Shown in pieces: positions 18,287 through 27,475 of a DNA stretch of 44,190 bases. Numbering within the stretch: the first letter of the stretch is position 1; each line of letters opens with the position of its first letter. Position numbers and translations under genes: made by a program. The notes under the pieces are model-generated. The model made no database searches and was not told the origin of the DNA. It worked only from the letters and a program-made list of their open reading frames with translations. Origin of the DNA: Gallionella sp. (GTDB taxonomy: Bacteria; Pseudomonadota; Gammaproteobacteria; Burkholderiales; Gallionellaceae); the NCBI GenBank assembly GCA_017880865.1, contig JADGRL010000024.1, forward strand, positions 1-44,190, given 5' to 3'.

Positions 18287-18437
18287 GGTTATAGCTGCCG
18301 GGCAGCGCCAAGACCGCCCGCAAGGGCGAGTGTCAGGCGGCGTACCCTTTACGGGTGCTGCCACCGGCGAAGTTGACTTGGTCTTTTGCAGAATGAACAG
18401 ATGTCGCTCACCCGACAACCAAAACTCAACAGATCAA

Positions 18438-18638
18438 TTACAGAATCGCCAGCCACCCGACCAGCACATACCGTTCCAATATGAACAACAACGCAAACAC
18501 CAATAGCGACAGCACGGTGAACCGCAATGTTTGCGTTGCAAATTTGAGGTAGCGACGATTGCGTGTGAAGATATACATCCCGCCGCTTAACACCAGCAGC
18601 AAGGCCACCAACACGATGTATAAACGCAGGATCAGCAT
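18438..18638 (-). CDS. Small conserved membrane protein downstream of lpxC
   Basis: The 66-residue protein has two predicted membrane helices (about 3-24 and 40-64) joined by a short basic loop, FTRNRRYLK. Its stop codon lies at the edge of the repeat block, and its ATG at 18638 is 25 bp past the lpxC stop, so it is probably co-transcribed with lpxC. From memory, a protein of this size and topology is common after lpxC in betaproteobacteria; its function is unknown. Position and hydrophobic pattern are the only evidence. Confidence 0.7.
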   Translation of the reverse strand: MLILRLYIVLVALLLVLSGGMYIFTRNRRYLKFATQTLRFTVLSLLVFALLFILERYVLVGWLAIL

Positions 18639-18663
18639 AAGCCCGCCGATGTCCTGCTATTGA

Positions 18664-19569
18664 TCAAACTGACTGCAGTTGCAGGAACGCGGGGGCCTCT
18701 TCCACGTTATCGAACGTGACGAATTCCCAGGCCTGATCGTCGGCGAGCAGTTCGCGCACCAGGGCGTTGTTCAATGCATGGCCGGATTTGTAGCCGGAGA
18801 ATGCGCCGATCAACGGATACCCCAGCAGGTAAAGATCGCCTATCGCATCAAGCACTTTGTGTTTGATGAACTCGTCCTCGAAACGCAATCCGTCCGGATT
18901 GAGCACGCGGTAGTCATCCATCACGATGGCGTTGTCCAGACTGCCGCCCAGTGCCAGTCCTTGTGCGCGCATGTTCTCGACATCCTGCATGAAACCGAAG
19001 GTGCGCGCCCGGCTGATGTCGCGTACGTAAGACTCTTCGCCCAGATCAACCGTGACGTGTTGTTTGGTATTGGCGAACACCGGGTGAGCAAAATTGATCG
19101 TGAAGGTTAATTTGTAGCCATGGTGCGGCTCAAAACGCACCCATTTGTCGCCTTGTTTTACCTCTACGGTTTTTTTGATGCGTATAAATTTTTTAGCGGC
19201 GGATTGTTCAACGATCCCTGCTGATTGAAGCAGAAAAACGAATGTCCCGGCACTGCCGTCCATGATCGGCACTTCCGCGCTGTCCAGATCGACATAGGCG
19301 TTATCCACACCCAACCCGGCCAATGCCGACATCAGATGCTCGATGGTGGCGACACGTACGCCGTTTTGCTCCATGCAGGTAGATAAGCGTGTGTCATGAA
19401 CCAGATCGGCACGCGCGCGAATATCCTCGACCGGCTTTACGTCCACGCGGCGAAACACGATCCCGGCATTGACCGGGGCGGGACGCAAACCGAGCGTGAC
19501 TTTCTCGCCGCTGTGCAAGCCGACACCCGTCACGCTGACGGAGTTTTTTAAGGTGCGTTGCTTAACCAT
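18664..19569 (-). CDS. lpxC: UDP-3-O-acyl-N-acetylglucosamine deacetylase LpxC
   Basis: LpxC catalyses the committed step of lipid A synthesis in the cytoplasm, using zinc. The 301-residue protein shows the N-terminal block [23 protein letters not shown] in broken form ([23 protein letters not shown]), the zinc ligand His in [13 protein letters not shown], the pair HxxxD in [17 protein letters not shown], and catalytic His in [13 protein letters not shown] start it at ATG 19569 (MVKQRT) because the family begins there; in-frame ATGs at 19593 and 19611 would add 8 or 14 residues. None has a strong ribosome-binding site. It follows ftsZ after 119 bp, the usual betaproteobacterial order. Confidence 0.96.
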   Translation of the reverse strand: MVKQRTLKNSVSVTGVGLHSGEKVTLGLRPAPVNAGIVFRRVDVKPVEDIRARADLVHDTRLSTCMEQNGVRVATIEHLMSALAGLGVDNAYVDLDSAEVPIMDGSAGTFVFLLQSAGIVEQSAAKKFIRIKKTVEVKQGDKWVRFEPHHGYKLTFTINFAHPVFANTKQHVTVDLGEESYVRDISRARTFGFMQDVENMRAQGLALGGSLDNAIVMDDYRVLNPDGLRFEDEFIKHKVLDAIGDLYLLGYPLIGAFSGYKSGHALNNALVRELLADDQAWEFVTFDNVEEAPAFLQLQSV

Positions 19570-19688
19570 CGCTGCTTTTATTACCGAAATCATATTTTTT
19601 GATTTTACCACAGCCCCTGGAATTCAGAATTCGGATTGCGGATCGCTGAACGTACAAGCCACATCAGCACATCAGCATTCTGCATTCC

Positions 19689-20861
19689 CTAGTCCGCCTG
19701 TTTGCGCAGAAACGACGGAATATCATAAGTATCCACGCCGGATTTTTCCATCGCATCTACCGCTGCCCTGCGTCCGCTTCTCATGATGGTCGGTGTTTCC
19801 AGCTCTCCGTAATTCACGTTGGAATTGCTTATCGGTTCGTCATGCGTGCCGGTTCTTTGGAAATCCTGATTCTGATAAACGATTTCCGGCTTGGCTTGCT
19901 TGCGCGCCATCGGTGCGCCGAGGCCGGTGGCCACGACCGTCACTCGCATTTCGTCACCCATGGCTTCATCGAACACTGAACCCACGATCACGGTTGCCTC
20001 CTCTGCGGCGAACTGCACACATTCCATCACGTCTTCAAGTTCTTTTAGCTTGAGTCCGCTGGATGAAGTGATATTGACCAACACGCCGCGCGCGCCGGAC
20101 ATATCGATGTCTTCCAGCAACGGGCTGGCGATCGCACGTTCAGCGGCGACCCGGGCGCGATCCGGCCCCGAAGCTATCGCCGAACCCATCATAGCCATGC
20201 CATTTTCCGACATCACGGTGCGCACGTCGGCAAAATCCACGTTGACCATACCGGGCACGTTGATCACTTCGGCGATACCCGCCACCGCACCCTGCAACAC
20301 GCCGTTGGCTGCCTTGAAAGCTTCCGGCACCGTGACATCCGCACCCAGCACTTCCATCAGCTTTGAGTTTGGCACGATGATCAGGGAATCAACATATTCG
20401 GTCAGCGCCTCTATACCGGCTATCGCGAAACGCATCCGGTTGCCCTCGTAAGCGAACGGCTTGGTGACCACCGCCACCGTCAGGATATCCATTTCCTTGG
20501 CGATTTGCGCGACGATCGGTGCGGCGCCGGTTCCGGTGCCGCCGCCCATCCCGGCGGTGATGAACACCATGTGCGCGCCAGCCAGCATCTCCTTGATGCG
20601 CTCTCTATCCTCTTCTGCGGCTGCTTGTCCTACCGAGGGTTTGGCACCGGCACCCAAACCCTTGGTGATCGTTGCGCCGATTTGCAGCTGCGCGGTCGCC
20701 TTGCTGCGCTTGAGTGCCTGCGCGTCGGTATTGATGACGATGAACTCGACTCCTTGCACCCCTTGTTCGATCATATGATCCACGGCGTTACCGCCGCAGC
20801 CGCCAATGCCGATCACCTTGATCACCGCATCCTGAGTTTGTGCTTCCATGATTTCAAACAT
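19689..20861 (-). CDS. ftsZ: Cell division tubulin homologue FtsZ
   Basis: FtsZ polymerises with GTP into the division ring. The 390-residue protein shows IGIGGCGGNAVDHMI, the tubulin signature GGGTGTGAAPIVAQ, the T7 loop NVDFADVRTVM, a short linker (about 320-375) and the C-terminal peptide DTYDIPSFLRKQAD that binds FtsA/ZipA. I start it at ATG 20861 (MFEIME) because AAGGAG lies 6 bases upstream; the ATG at 20867 would abut that site directly. The N-terminal extension FEIMEAQTQ is typical of betaproteobacterial FtsZ. It lies 72 bp after ftsA, a gap large enough for an extra promoter, though I could not identify one. Confidence 0.98.
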   Translation of the reverse strand: MFEIMEAQTQDAVIKVIGIGGCGGNAVDHMIEQGVQGVEFIVINTDAQALKRSKATAQLQIGATITKGLGAGAKPSVGQAAAEEDRERIKEMLAGAHMVFITAGMGGGTGTGAAPIVAQIAKEMDILTVAVVTKPFAYEGNRMRFAIAGIEALTEYVDSLIIVPNSKLMEVLGADVTVPEAFKAANGVLQGAVAGIAEVINVPGMVNVDFADVRTVMSENGMAMMGSAIASGPDRARVAAERAIASPLLEDIDMSGARGVLVNITSSSGLKLKELEDVMECVQFAAEEATVIVGSVFDEAMGDEMRVTVVATGLGAPMARKQAKPEIVYQNQDFQRTGTHDEPISNSNVNYGELETPTIMRSGRRAAVDAMEKSGVDTYDIPSFLRKQAD

Positions 20862-20933
20862 CGTCATCTCCTTAATAATTTTCTGAAAAAATAAACCCTG
20901 TGCCGCCTAATTTATTAACCTGAATATGGACCG

Positions 20934-22169
20934 CTAAAAATTCCCCTGGAACCAGATTTTCATTCTTGCCAACACGTCACTAAAAGAGTTCGATTGCATA
21001 CGCGTCTCCATGTTGCGTTGATGATGTTCCAGGCCATACAGCAGCAGCCCCACACCGGTCGCCAAGCGCGGTGTTTTCACCACATCGGACAACCCGCCGA
21101 TATATTTCGGGATACCCAGGCGCACCGGCAGATGAAAAATTTCCTCGCCCAATTCGACCATACCCTGCATCGCACTGCTGCCGCCGGTAATCACGATGCC
21201 CGAGGACAACAACTCCTCGAAGCCGCTGCGGCGCAGTTCCTGCTGCACCAGCGAATACAATTCTTCGACGCGCGGCTCGATCACTTCCGCCAGCGTCTGA
21301 CGCGACAACATGCGCGGCCCGCGTTCGCCCACACCGGGCACTTCGATCGCACCGCCATCGGCCAGTTGACGCAGCGCGCAGCCATGCTTGATCTTGATGT
21401 CCTCGGCATCCTGCGTCGGCGTGCGCAAAGCCATCGCGATGTCATTGGTGATCTGGTCTCCGGCAATCGGTATCACGGCGGTATGGCGGATCGCGCCGCC
21501 GGTGAAGACCGCGATGTCGGTGGTGCCGCCGCCGATATCCACCAGGCACACGCCCAGCTCTTTTTCATCATCGGCGAGTACGGCCATGCTTGATGCCAGC
21601 GGCTGTAAAATTAATTCATTCACTTCCAGACCGCAACGATGGATGCACTTCATGATGTTCTGCACCGCAGATACCGCACCGCTGATGATGTGAACCTCGA
21701 CATCCAGCCGCATCCCGCTCATGCCGAGCGGCTTTTTGATCCCGTCCTGTCCGTCGATGCTGTATTCCTGTTCGAGGACATGCAGTATCTGCTGATCACC
21801 CGGCAAGCTGATCGAACTGGCTGTCTCGATCACGCGCTCGATGTCGGCAGTTGCGACTTCTTTCTCTTTGATTTTCACCATGCCGCGTGAATTGATGCTG
21901 CGGATATGGCTGCCCGCGATGCCGGTATGGACCTCGGTAATCTTGCAATCGGCCATCAGCTCGGCTTCCTCCAGCGCGCGCTGGATCGCGCCCACTGTGG
22001 CCTCGATGTTGACCACCATGCCTTTCTTCATCCCGGAAGATTCGTGCATCCCCATGCCGATCACTTCCAGCATGCCGTCCGGCTTGACTTCACCGACGAT
22101 GACCACGATCTTGGACGTGCCGATGTCCAGTCCGACTATCAGATTTTTATCTTCCTTGTTTCTGCTCAT
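20934..22169 (-). CDS. ftsA: Cell division protein FtsA
   Basis: FtsA is the actin-like membrane tether of FtsZ. The 411-residue protein shows actin-fold motifs: phosphate 1 LIVGLDIGTSKIVV, the 1C domain region, phosphate 2 VCLVDIGGGTTDIAVF, and the adenosine motif GIVITGGSSAMQG. The C-terminal amphipathic membrane-targeting helix is DVLARMKIWFQGNF. GGAG is 8 bases before the ATG. It follows ftsQ after 22 bp. Confidence 0.97.
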   Translation of the reverse strand: MSRNKEDKNLIVGLDIGTSKIVVIVGEVKPDGMLEVIGMGMHESSGMKKGMVVNIEATVGAIQRALEEAELMADCKITEVHTGIAGSHIRSINSRGMVKIKEKEVATADIERVIETASSISLPGDQQILHVLEQEYSIDGQDGIKKPLGMSGMRLDVEVHIISGAVSAVQNIMKCIHRCGLEVNELILQPLASSMAVLADDEKELGVCLVDIGGGTTDIAVFTGGAIRHTAVIPIAGDQITNDIAMALRTPTQDAEDIKIKHGCALRQLADGGAIEVPGVGERGPRMLSRQTLAEVIEPRVEELYSLVQQELRRSGFEELLSSGIVITGGSSAMQGMVELGEEIFHLPVRLGIPKYIGGLSDVVKTPRLATGVGLLLYGLEHHQRNMETRMQSNSFSDVLARMKIWFQGNF

Positions 22170-22191
22170 CGCTTATTCTCCACTACCGCCA

Positions 22192-22899
22192 TCAACTTTG
22201 TTTAGCCAATCCGCTTACCGCAAACCCGTTGCGGTAACGCATGTCCACATTCTTTACTGAACCCTGTATCCCCGCGAGGCTATAGGGATACACCGCCACA
22301 AATCTTGCCAGACGCTGCTGCATATCCTCGCGCCCCAGTTCCAACACCATGCCGTTGCTCAAATGCAGTTGCCAGGCATGGCGCGGCGACAAGGTAATCT
22401 GCGCCGCCTGCAAATTCAGCACGGCAAGTTGCTGGTTAAATTGTTTGTAGTTCCGCGCAACTTCGGCCGCTGCACCGTCTGGCCCTATAAAACTCGGCAA
22501 CGCCTGATCGCTCCCCGCCGTAAAAATTTCTCCCTGCTGATTCACCAGCTCATGGTTATTCCAGTGTGCCAACGCCTGATGCTCTTCCAGCCGCACAGCC
22601 AGGCGGCTTGGGAATTCTCGGCGTATGTTTACGCTGCGCACCCACGGTAACTTTTCCAATGATTGCCTCAAACGTTCGATATCCACGGTAAAAAAATTTC
22701 CCTGTACTTCGTAACGCACCACCTGCAACATCACGGCTGGGTCAACACGTTCTGGTGCAACACTCAGGCGCACGCTTTGCAACGGAAACAATCCCGGCAG
22801 ATGCGTCGCGTAATAAACCGCGCCATACAACATCGCGCAAACACTGACGGCCAACAGCGCGTTGGCGATATTGCGCAGCAAGGGCGCGTTATCCCACAT
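22192..22899 (-). CDS. ftsQ: Cell division protein FtsQ
   Basis: FtsQ is a bitopic divisome protein that links early and late division proteins. The 235-residue protein has a cytoplasmic N-terminus, one membrane helix (about 11-32), a POTRA domain (about 40-110: LQSVRLSVAPERVDP...FFTVDIERLRQSLEKLPWVRSVNIRREFPSRLAVRLEEH, in broken form) and a beta domain. It starts only three bases after the ddl stop codon. The palindromic repeat that forms the end of ddl supplies AAGGTG 11 bases before this ATG, the only ribosome-binding-site-like stretch present. Confidence 0.95.
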   Translation of the reverse strand: MWDNAPLLRNIANALLAVSVCAMLYGAVYYATHLPGLFPLQSVRLSVAPERVDPAVMLQVVRYEVQGNFFTVDIERLRQSLEKLPWVRSVNIRREFPSRLAVRLEEHQALAHWNNHELVNQQGEIFTAGSDQALPSFIGPDGAAAEVARNYKQFNQQLAVLNLQAAQITLSPRHAWQLHLSNGMVLELGREDMQQRLARFVAVYPYSLAGIQGSVKNVDMRYRNGFAVSGLAKQS

Positions 22900-22902
22900 G
22901 CG

Positions 22903-23856
22903 CTAACCAGCACCTTGGCTGGCGTCGTTTGCCAGCCTAGTTGATTGGCTATGCACAGCCATCTCCAAAATATTCAACACCAATTGCTCGAAACTGATCC
23001 CGGCCTGACGCGCCGCCATCGGCACCAGGCTGTGGTCGGTCATACCCGGCGAGGTGTTGACTTCGAGCACATACAACTTGCCGTCCACGCCCCTCAGAAA
23101 ATCCACACGCCCCCAGCCCTGTCCGCCGATCAGCGCAAAAGCCTGCTTGGCCAGATTTTGCATGTCGGCTTCCTGAGTAGCATTCAAATCACTCGGGCAC
23201 AGATAACGAGTGTCGTTGCGCAAATATTTCGCCTCGTAGTCATAAAATTCATTCGCCGGCTCGATCTTGATGACGGGTAAAGCCAGATCGCCCAGAATCG
23301 CTGCGGTATATTCGCCACCGCCGATGAAACTTTCCGCGAGTACCAGCTTGTCGTGTCTGGCGGCTTCGCGATAGGCAGCCGGTAACTCGCTGACAGATTT
23401 CACCTTGCTGATACCGACGCTGGACCCTTCGTTGGCGGGTTTAACGAACAGCGGCAGGCCGAGTTGCCGCACCACCGCGTTCCAGTCACTGCGTTCATCG
23501 AGCAGCGCATAATCCGGTATCGGCAACCCGCCTGCCTGCCACACCAGCTTGGTGCGCCACTTATCCATGCCCAGCGCCGAAGCCAGCACGCCGCTGCCGG
23601 TATAGGGTATGCCCAGCAATTCCAGCGCGCCCTGCACCGTGCCGTCTTCGCCGAAGCGTCCGTGCAATGCGATAAAAACCCGGTCAAACCCCTCGTCGAC
23701 CAGCACCTGCAAATTCTGCGCAGCCGGATCGAATGCATGAGCATCCACGCCGCTGCGCAGCAGTGCCGCCAGCACCGCCGCACCGCTTTTCAGCGATACC
23801 TCGCGCTCGGCTGAACGCCCGCCAAACAACACCGCCACTTTGCCGAAATTTTTCAC
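22903..23856 (-). CDS. ddl: D-alanine--D-alanine ligase
   Basis: Ddl makes the D-Ala-D-Ala dipeptide for peptidoglycan. The 317-residue ATP-grasp protein shows [88 protein letters not shown] in broken form, and [15 protein letters not shown] start it at GTG 23856, where it overlaps the murB stop (GTGA) with GGAG upstream; an ATG at 23886 would reach 34 bases into murB. The last 16 residues ([16 protein letters not shown]) and the TAG stop are encoded by palindromic repeat copy 6, so the C-terminus has been extended or replaced by the repeat. Confidence 0.95.
   Translation of the reverse strand: MKNFGKVAVLFGGRSAEREVSLKSGAAVLAALLRSGVDAHAFDPAAQNLQVLVDEGFDRVFIALHGRFGEDGTVQGALELLGIPYTGSGVLASALGMDKWRTKLVWQAGGLPIPDYALLDERSDWNAVVRQLGLPLFVKPANEGSSVGISKVKSVSELPAAYREAARHDKLVLAESFIGGGEYTAAILGDLALPVIKIEPANEFYDYEAKYLRNDTRYLCPSDLNATQEADMQNLAKQAFALIGGQGWGRVDFLRGVDGKLYVLEVNTSPGMTDHSLVPMAARQAGISFEQLVLNILEMAVHSQSTRLANDASQGAG
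22904..22951 (-). repeat. Palindromic hairpin repeat, copy 6, forming the end of ddl
   Basis: On the minus strand the copy has ends TAGCCAATCAACTA and AAGGTGCTGGTTAG, a perfect 7-bp stem GGCTGGC/GCCAGCC and loop AAACGAC. It encodes the Ddl C-terminal residues [15 protein letters not shown] and the TAG stop. The AAGTnn arm reads AAGGTG here, which breaks one outer pair but gives a ribosome-binding-like sequence ahead of ftsQ. Confidence 0.88.
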
Positions 23857-24827
23857 GCTGCTTCTCCGATTATTTTTACTTCGCATTGCAGTCTTACGCC
23901 GGTTTTCTGTTCCACCCTGGCCTGCACTTCAAAAATTAAATTTTCAATATCCGCCGCAGTCGCAGCACCGGCATTCACGATAAAGTTGGCGTGCTTTTCC
24001 GACACCCGTGCGCCGCCGATCTGCATGCCTTTCAAGCCGCACAGTTCAATCAGCCGTGCCGCGTAGTCGCCCGGCGGATTGCGAAATACCGAACCGGCAT
24101 TCGGCAGATTCAGAGGCTGGCTCGCGATGCGCTTGTTCAGCAGCGCCTTGATTCCCTGCCGGGCAACCTCGCCGTCACCTTTCTCAAATTTCAACCATGC
24201 GGCAACGAATAATTCGTCATTCTGGAGGAGCGCAACTTGTTGCGCGATGCTTTTTCGCCCGATGAATCGGGCTCCTACATCCTTTATCCTGGCAACATGC
24301 CGATAGCCGATCTCATAATCTGCCGCCGTTAGTTCATTCAACACACCGCTACGATCAATCACCTGCACCCGTTCTATCTTTTCCCAAGTCTCACTTCCAT
24401 AGCATCCGGCGTTCATTGCCAGCATGCCGCCCAGCGTGCCGGGGATGCCTGCAAAAAATTCCGCGCCGCACAAATTATGTAATGCCGCAAAGCGCGCCAG
24501 CTTTGCGCCCGGTACGCCTGCCTCGGCATAAATTTCACCGTTCGACTCCAGACGCAAAGCGCTCAATGTCCCATGCAACATCAAAACCGTGCCGCGCAAT
24601 CCGCCGTCGCGCACCAACAAATTGCTGCCCAAGCCCACCGCATACAGCGGCTCCTCATCAGGCAAGCTGCGCAGGAACACTTGCAGATCATCCAGATCGG
24701 CGGGCTGATACATACGCTCAGCCACCCCGCCTGCGCGCCAACTGGTGTGCTTGCTCATCGGCACGTCGCGGTTTAACGTGCCGCGCAATGATGAGTTAGC
24801 AAAATGTAGTGGCTCGGTCATATTCAT
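23853..24827 (-). CDS. murB: UDP-N-acetylenolpyruvoylglucosamine reductase MurB
   Basis: MurB reduces UDP-GlcNAc-enolpyruvate to UDP-MurNAc with FAD and NADPH in the cytoplasm. The 324-residue protein shows [16 protein letters not shown], the FAD region [64 protein letters not shown] and the catalytic Glu near the C-terminus. Between GYRHVAR and [13 protein letters not shown] there is an extra tract of about 25 residues ([13 protein letters not shown] then [11 protein letters not shown]) encoded by a REP pair read in frame. The ATG overlaps the murC stop (ATGA), and the stop overlaps ddl (GTGA). Confidence 0.96.
   Translation of the reverse strand: MNMTEPLHFANSSLRGTLNRDVPMSKHTSWRAGGVAERMYQPADLDDLQVFLRSLPDEEPLYAVGLGSNLLVRDGGLRGTVLMLHGTLSALRLESNGEIYAEAGVPGAKLARFAALHNLCGAEFFAGIPGTLGGMLAMNAGCYGSETWEKIERVQVIDRSGVLNELTAADYEIGYRHVARIKDVGARFIGRKSIAQQVALLQNDELFVAAWLKFEKGDGEVARQGIKALLNKRIASQPLNLPNAGSVFRNPPGDYAARLIELCGLKGMQIGGARVSEKHANFIVNAGAATAADIENLIFEVQARVEQKTGVRLQCEVKIIGEAA
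24226..24280. repeat. Inverted REP pair inside murB
   Basis: Palindromes GGAGCGCAACTTGTTGCGCG and TCGCCCGATGAATCGGGC plus TCCTACAT face each other. The second is identical, base for base over about 26 bases, to the intergenic REP at 4937-4962. Here the pair is translated in frame on the minus strand without creating a stop codon. Confidence 0.82.
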
Positions 24828-26275
24828 GACTCACCCGGGCGCGGTGCCTGCATGGCTGGCATTTTTCCGGAAGCATCAGCGTCGCTCTTTCCAAGCAATT
24901 TATTCGGCGTACTGCCGATGGTGCCCGCACCCATCGTGATGACCACATCGCCATCGCGCGCGATCTGCATAATCGCCTGCGGCATTAACTGTATATCCTC
25001 GACAAACACCGCTTCGCTCTGCCCCGCCACACGCAAGGCGTGCATCAGCGCGCGCCCGTTTGCCGCGACGATGGGTGCCTCGCCGGCCGCATAGACTTCC
25101 GCCAACACCAGCGCGTCGACGCTGCACAGCACTTTTACAAAATCTTCAAACAAGTCACGTGTGCGCGTGTAACGATGCGGCTGAAACGCCAGCACCAGAC
25201 GCTGACCGGGAAATGCGCCACGCACCGCCTCCAGCGTGGCGACCATTTCCACCGGATGATGCCCATAGTCGTCGATCAGCGTGAAGCTGCCGCCATTGGG
25301 CAACGCGATTTCGCCGTAGCGCTGGAAACGTCTGCCGACGCCCTGGAACTCCGCGAGTGCCGCGATGATCGCGTCGTCCGCCACGCCGACTTCCAATGCA
25401 ATCGCAATCGCAGCCAGTGAGTTCAGCACGTTGTGCATGCCCGCCAGATTCAGTGTGATGTCCAGATCCTTTGGGGTTCCGTTTTGTCTGCATTCTGCGG
25501 TGAAGCGCATCTGGCCGCCCTGATGGCGCACATTCACGGCGCGGATTTGCGCGCCTTCACTGAAGCCATAAGTTGTCACCGGTTTACTGATGCGCGGCAG
25601 AATCTCACGCACGTTGGCATCGTCCACACACAGCATCGCCCTGCCGTAGAACGGCAGATGCTCGACGAAATCGACGAACGCCTGCTTGAGCTTTTCGAAA
25701 TCGTGACCGTAGGTCTCCATGTGGTCGGCATCGATATTGGTGATCACCGCGAGTATCGGTTGCAGATACAGAAATGAAGCATCCGACTCGTCGGCCTCGG
25801 CAACGATGAACTCGCCCGTCCCCAGCCGTGCATTGGTGCCGCTGCTATTGAGTCTGCCGCCGATCACAAAAGTCGGATCGAGTCCGCCACGGGCCAGTAC
25901 ACTCGCGGTCAGCGAAGTGGTGGTAGTCTTGCCGTGTGTCCCCGCCACGGCGATGCCCTGACGCAAACGCATCAGCTCCGCCAGCATCATCGCGCGAGGC
26001 ACCACCGGAATACGGCGCGCACGCGCTGCCAGCACCTCCGGGTTATCGCGCCCCACAGCGGTCGAAACCACCACCGCGTCGGCATCGGTCAAATGCTGTT
26101 CGGCATGGCCGAGATACACCGTGGCACCGAGTTTTTTAAGACGTTTCGTCGCCGCATTTTCGCCCAGATCGGAACCGCTCACTTGAAACCCCAAGTTGAG
26201 CAGCACCTCGGCGATGCCGTTCATGCCGGAGCCGCCGATACCCACGAAATGCAGATGTTTGACTTTATGTTTCAT
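24824..26275 (-). CDS. murC: UDP-N-acetylmuramate--L-alanine ligase MurC
   Basis: MurC adds the first amino acid, L-Ala, to UDP-MurNAc in the cytoplasm. The 483-residue protein shows the N-terminal Rossmann motif [19 protein letters not shown], the ATP loop [14 protein letters not shown] near residue 110, [23 protein letters not shown], and the C-terminal [12 protein letters not shown] and [12 protein letters not shown]. Its ATG overlaps the murG stop (ATGA), and its stop overlaps the murB start, so translation of the three genes is probably coupled. The length is normal. Confidence 0.97.
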   Translation of the reverse strand: MKHKVKHLHFVGIGGSGMNGIAEVLLNLGFQVSGSDLGENAATKRLKKLGATVYLGHAEQHLTDADAVVVSTAVGRDNPEVLAARARRIPVVPRAMMLAELMRLRQGIAVAGTHGKTTTTSLTASVLARGGLDPTFVIGGRLNSSGTNARLGTGEFIVAEADESDASFLYLQPILAVITNIDADHMETYGHDFEKLKQAFVDFVEHLPFYGRAMLCVDDANVREILPRISKPVTTYGFSEGAQIRAVNVRHQGGQMRFTAECRQNGTPKDLDITLNLAGMHNVLNSLAAIAIALEVGVADDAIIAALAEFQGVGRRFQRYGEIALPNGGSFTLIDDYGHHPVEMVATLEAVRGAFPGQRLVLAFQPHRYTRTRDLFEDFVKVLCSVDALVLAEVYAAGEAPIVAANGRALMHALRVAGQSEAVFVEDIQLMPQAIMQIARDGDVVITMGAGTIGSTPNKLLGKSDADASGKMPAMQAPRPGES

Positions 26276-27345
26276 GCCAGTCCTTCACATATTTTTGCAA
26301 CCGCCATGGCCGCATCGGCTTTGGCTAATCCGCGCGCCTGTTGCGCCATCGCCAATAATTTCTCACGACCCTGTTTGCCAACTGCCAGTTCGCGCAGCAA
26401 CTGCGCCAGTTTTGCGGCGTCTAGTTCATGTTGCGGCACCAATATCGCCGCGCCGCGCTGGCTCAAAAACTGCGCGTTATGGGTCTGATGATCATCCACC
26501 GCGTGCGGGTACGGAATCAATATGCTCGCCACGCCTGCTGCCGCGAGTTCCGCGATCGTCAGCGCGCCGGCGCGGCATATCACCAGGTCGGCATGCGCAT
26601 AACAGCTTGCCATGTCATCCAGAAAAGCCCGGACATCGGCCTGCACGCCCAATTGTTTATACAGATGTTGCACCGATTCAAAATGCTGTTTTCCGGTCTG
26701 ATGCACCACGCCTGGTCGCTCTGCATCGGTCAATAGCGCGAGCGCCTGAGGCAACGCTTCATTGAGCGCTTTTGCGCCCAGACTGCCGCCCACCACCAGC
26801 ACGTTCAGCTTGCCGGTGCGTGCTGCATAACGCGTTTGAGGATCGGGCAATTCGGCGATGCTGCTGCGCACCGGATTGCCGCACCAGTTCGCTTTAGGCA
26901 ATACGTCGGGAAAACCGCTCAGCACTTTTTGCGCGATGTGCGCCAGCACTTTGTTGCTCAATCCGGCAACGGAATTTTGTTCGTGTATCACCAGCGGGCG
27001 GCGCAGCATGGCCGCCATCAATCCGCCCGGAAATGTAATGTAACCGCCCATGCCCAGCACCACATCGGGACGGCAACGGAATATCACGACCGCGCTCTGG
27101 AAAAGTGCGATCAGCAGATTTAACGGCAACATTATTTTGCGCCACAGCCCATTGCCGCGTAAGCCTGAAAAGCGCACCCGCGCCATCTCATAGCCATGCT
27201 TGGGCACCAGCTCCGCCTCCATGCTGTCCGGTGCGCCCAGCCAGGTCACTTTCCAGCCCTGCGCGCTCAGCACATCGGCCACCGCAAGCGCCGGAAAAAT
27301 GTGCCCTCCAGTTCCTCCGGCCATAATGAGAATGGAGCGACTCAT
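26272..27345 (-). CDS. murG: Undecaprenyl-PP-MurNAc-pentapeptide GlcNAc transferase MurG
   Basis: MurG converts lipid I to lipid II at the inner face of the membrane. The 357-residue GT28 enzyme shows the G-loop [58 protein letters not shown] and the donor site [15 protein letters not shown] with [12 protein letters not shown] start it at ATG 27345 ([11 protein letters not shown]) with GAGGAC upstream; the open frame to 27417 adds a leader that is not part of the family. About 130 bp separates it from ftsW, unusually wide in this cluster, and that gap holds a palindrome. Confidence 0.97.
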   Translation of the reverse strand: MSRSILIMAGGTGGHIFPALAVADVLSAQGWKVTWLGAPDSMEAELVPKHGYEMARVRFSGLRGNGLWRKIMLPLNLLIALFQSAVVIFRCRPDVVLGMGGYITFPGGLMAAMLRRPLVIHEQNSVAGLSNKVLAHIAQKVLSGFPDVLPKANWCGNPVRSSIAELPDPQTRYAARTGKLNVLVVGGSLGAKALNEALPQALALLTDAERPGVVHQTGKQHFESVQHLYKQLGVQADVRAFLDDMASCYAHADLVICRAGALTIAELAAAGVASILIPYPHAVDDHQTHNAQFLSQRGAAILVPQHELDAAKLAQLLRELAVGKQGREKLLAMAQQARGLAKADAAMAVAKICEGLA

Positions 27346-27369
27346 ACTGGCAGTCCTCGCGCAATTCTT

Positions 27370-27425
27370 CGGTTTTGGTTCCGGCATAACATTCGCTGCG
27401 CGAATATGAGCCTCCACCGAAACCG
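27370..27425. repeat. Nested palindrome between ftsW and murG
   Basis: Outer arms CGGTTTTGGT (27370-27379) and ACCGAAACCG (27416-27425) pair at 9 of 10 positions. Within them is a perfect ATTCGC TGC GCGAAT hairpin (27391-27405). There is no T-run on either side, so it is not a typical terminator. It may be another small palindromic element in the only roomy gap of the mur block. Confidence 0.5.
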
Positions 27426-27475
27426 TCGAGCTTCTGAACTTTGCACTCCGTTCACTAATTTGAGTTGATTAAAGC

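Larger units (their letters stand above)
17650..18380 (+). repeat. Interspersed repeat, copy B, interrupted by other repeats
   Basis: This gene-free stretch shares ordered blocks with copy A (1195-1550): GTGCGCCGCCGAGTCGCGCAG, written here in parts as GTGCGCCGCCGAG and TCGCGCAGGCTG, then GACCAGTCGAGCAACGCAGG, GGTGCGCCGTGGTTGTA, GGGAAACCGGGGACGCCTTC, CTTTCTTGGCAAG and CTGCCACCGGCGAAGTTG. It starts near a perfect GTGGGCAC/GTGCCCAC hairpin (17679-17697). Copy B is longer because hairpin repeats 3, 4 and 5 and a further 53-bp insert (about 18043-18095, itself with a CCAGCC AAA GGCTGG palindrome) lie inside it. The insert sits in the loop of the hairpin that is intact in copy A. CACCCGCAAGGAGTACGCCG occurs at 17868. 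Confidence 0.75.
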
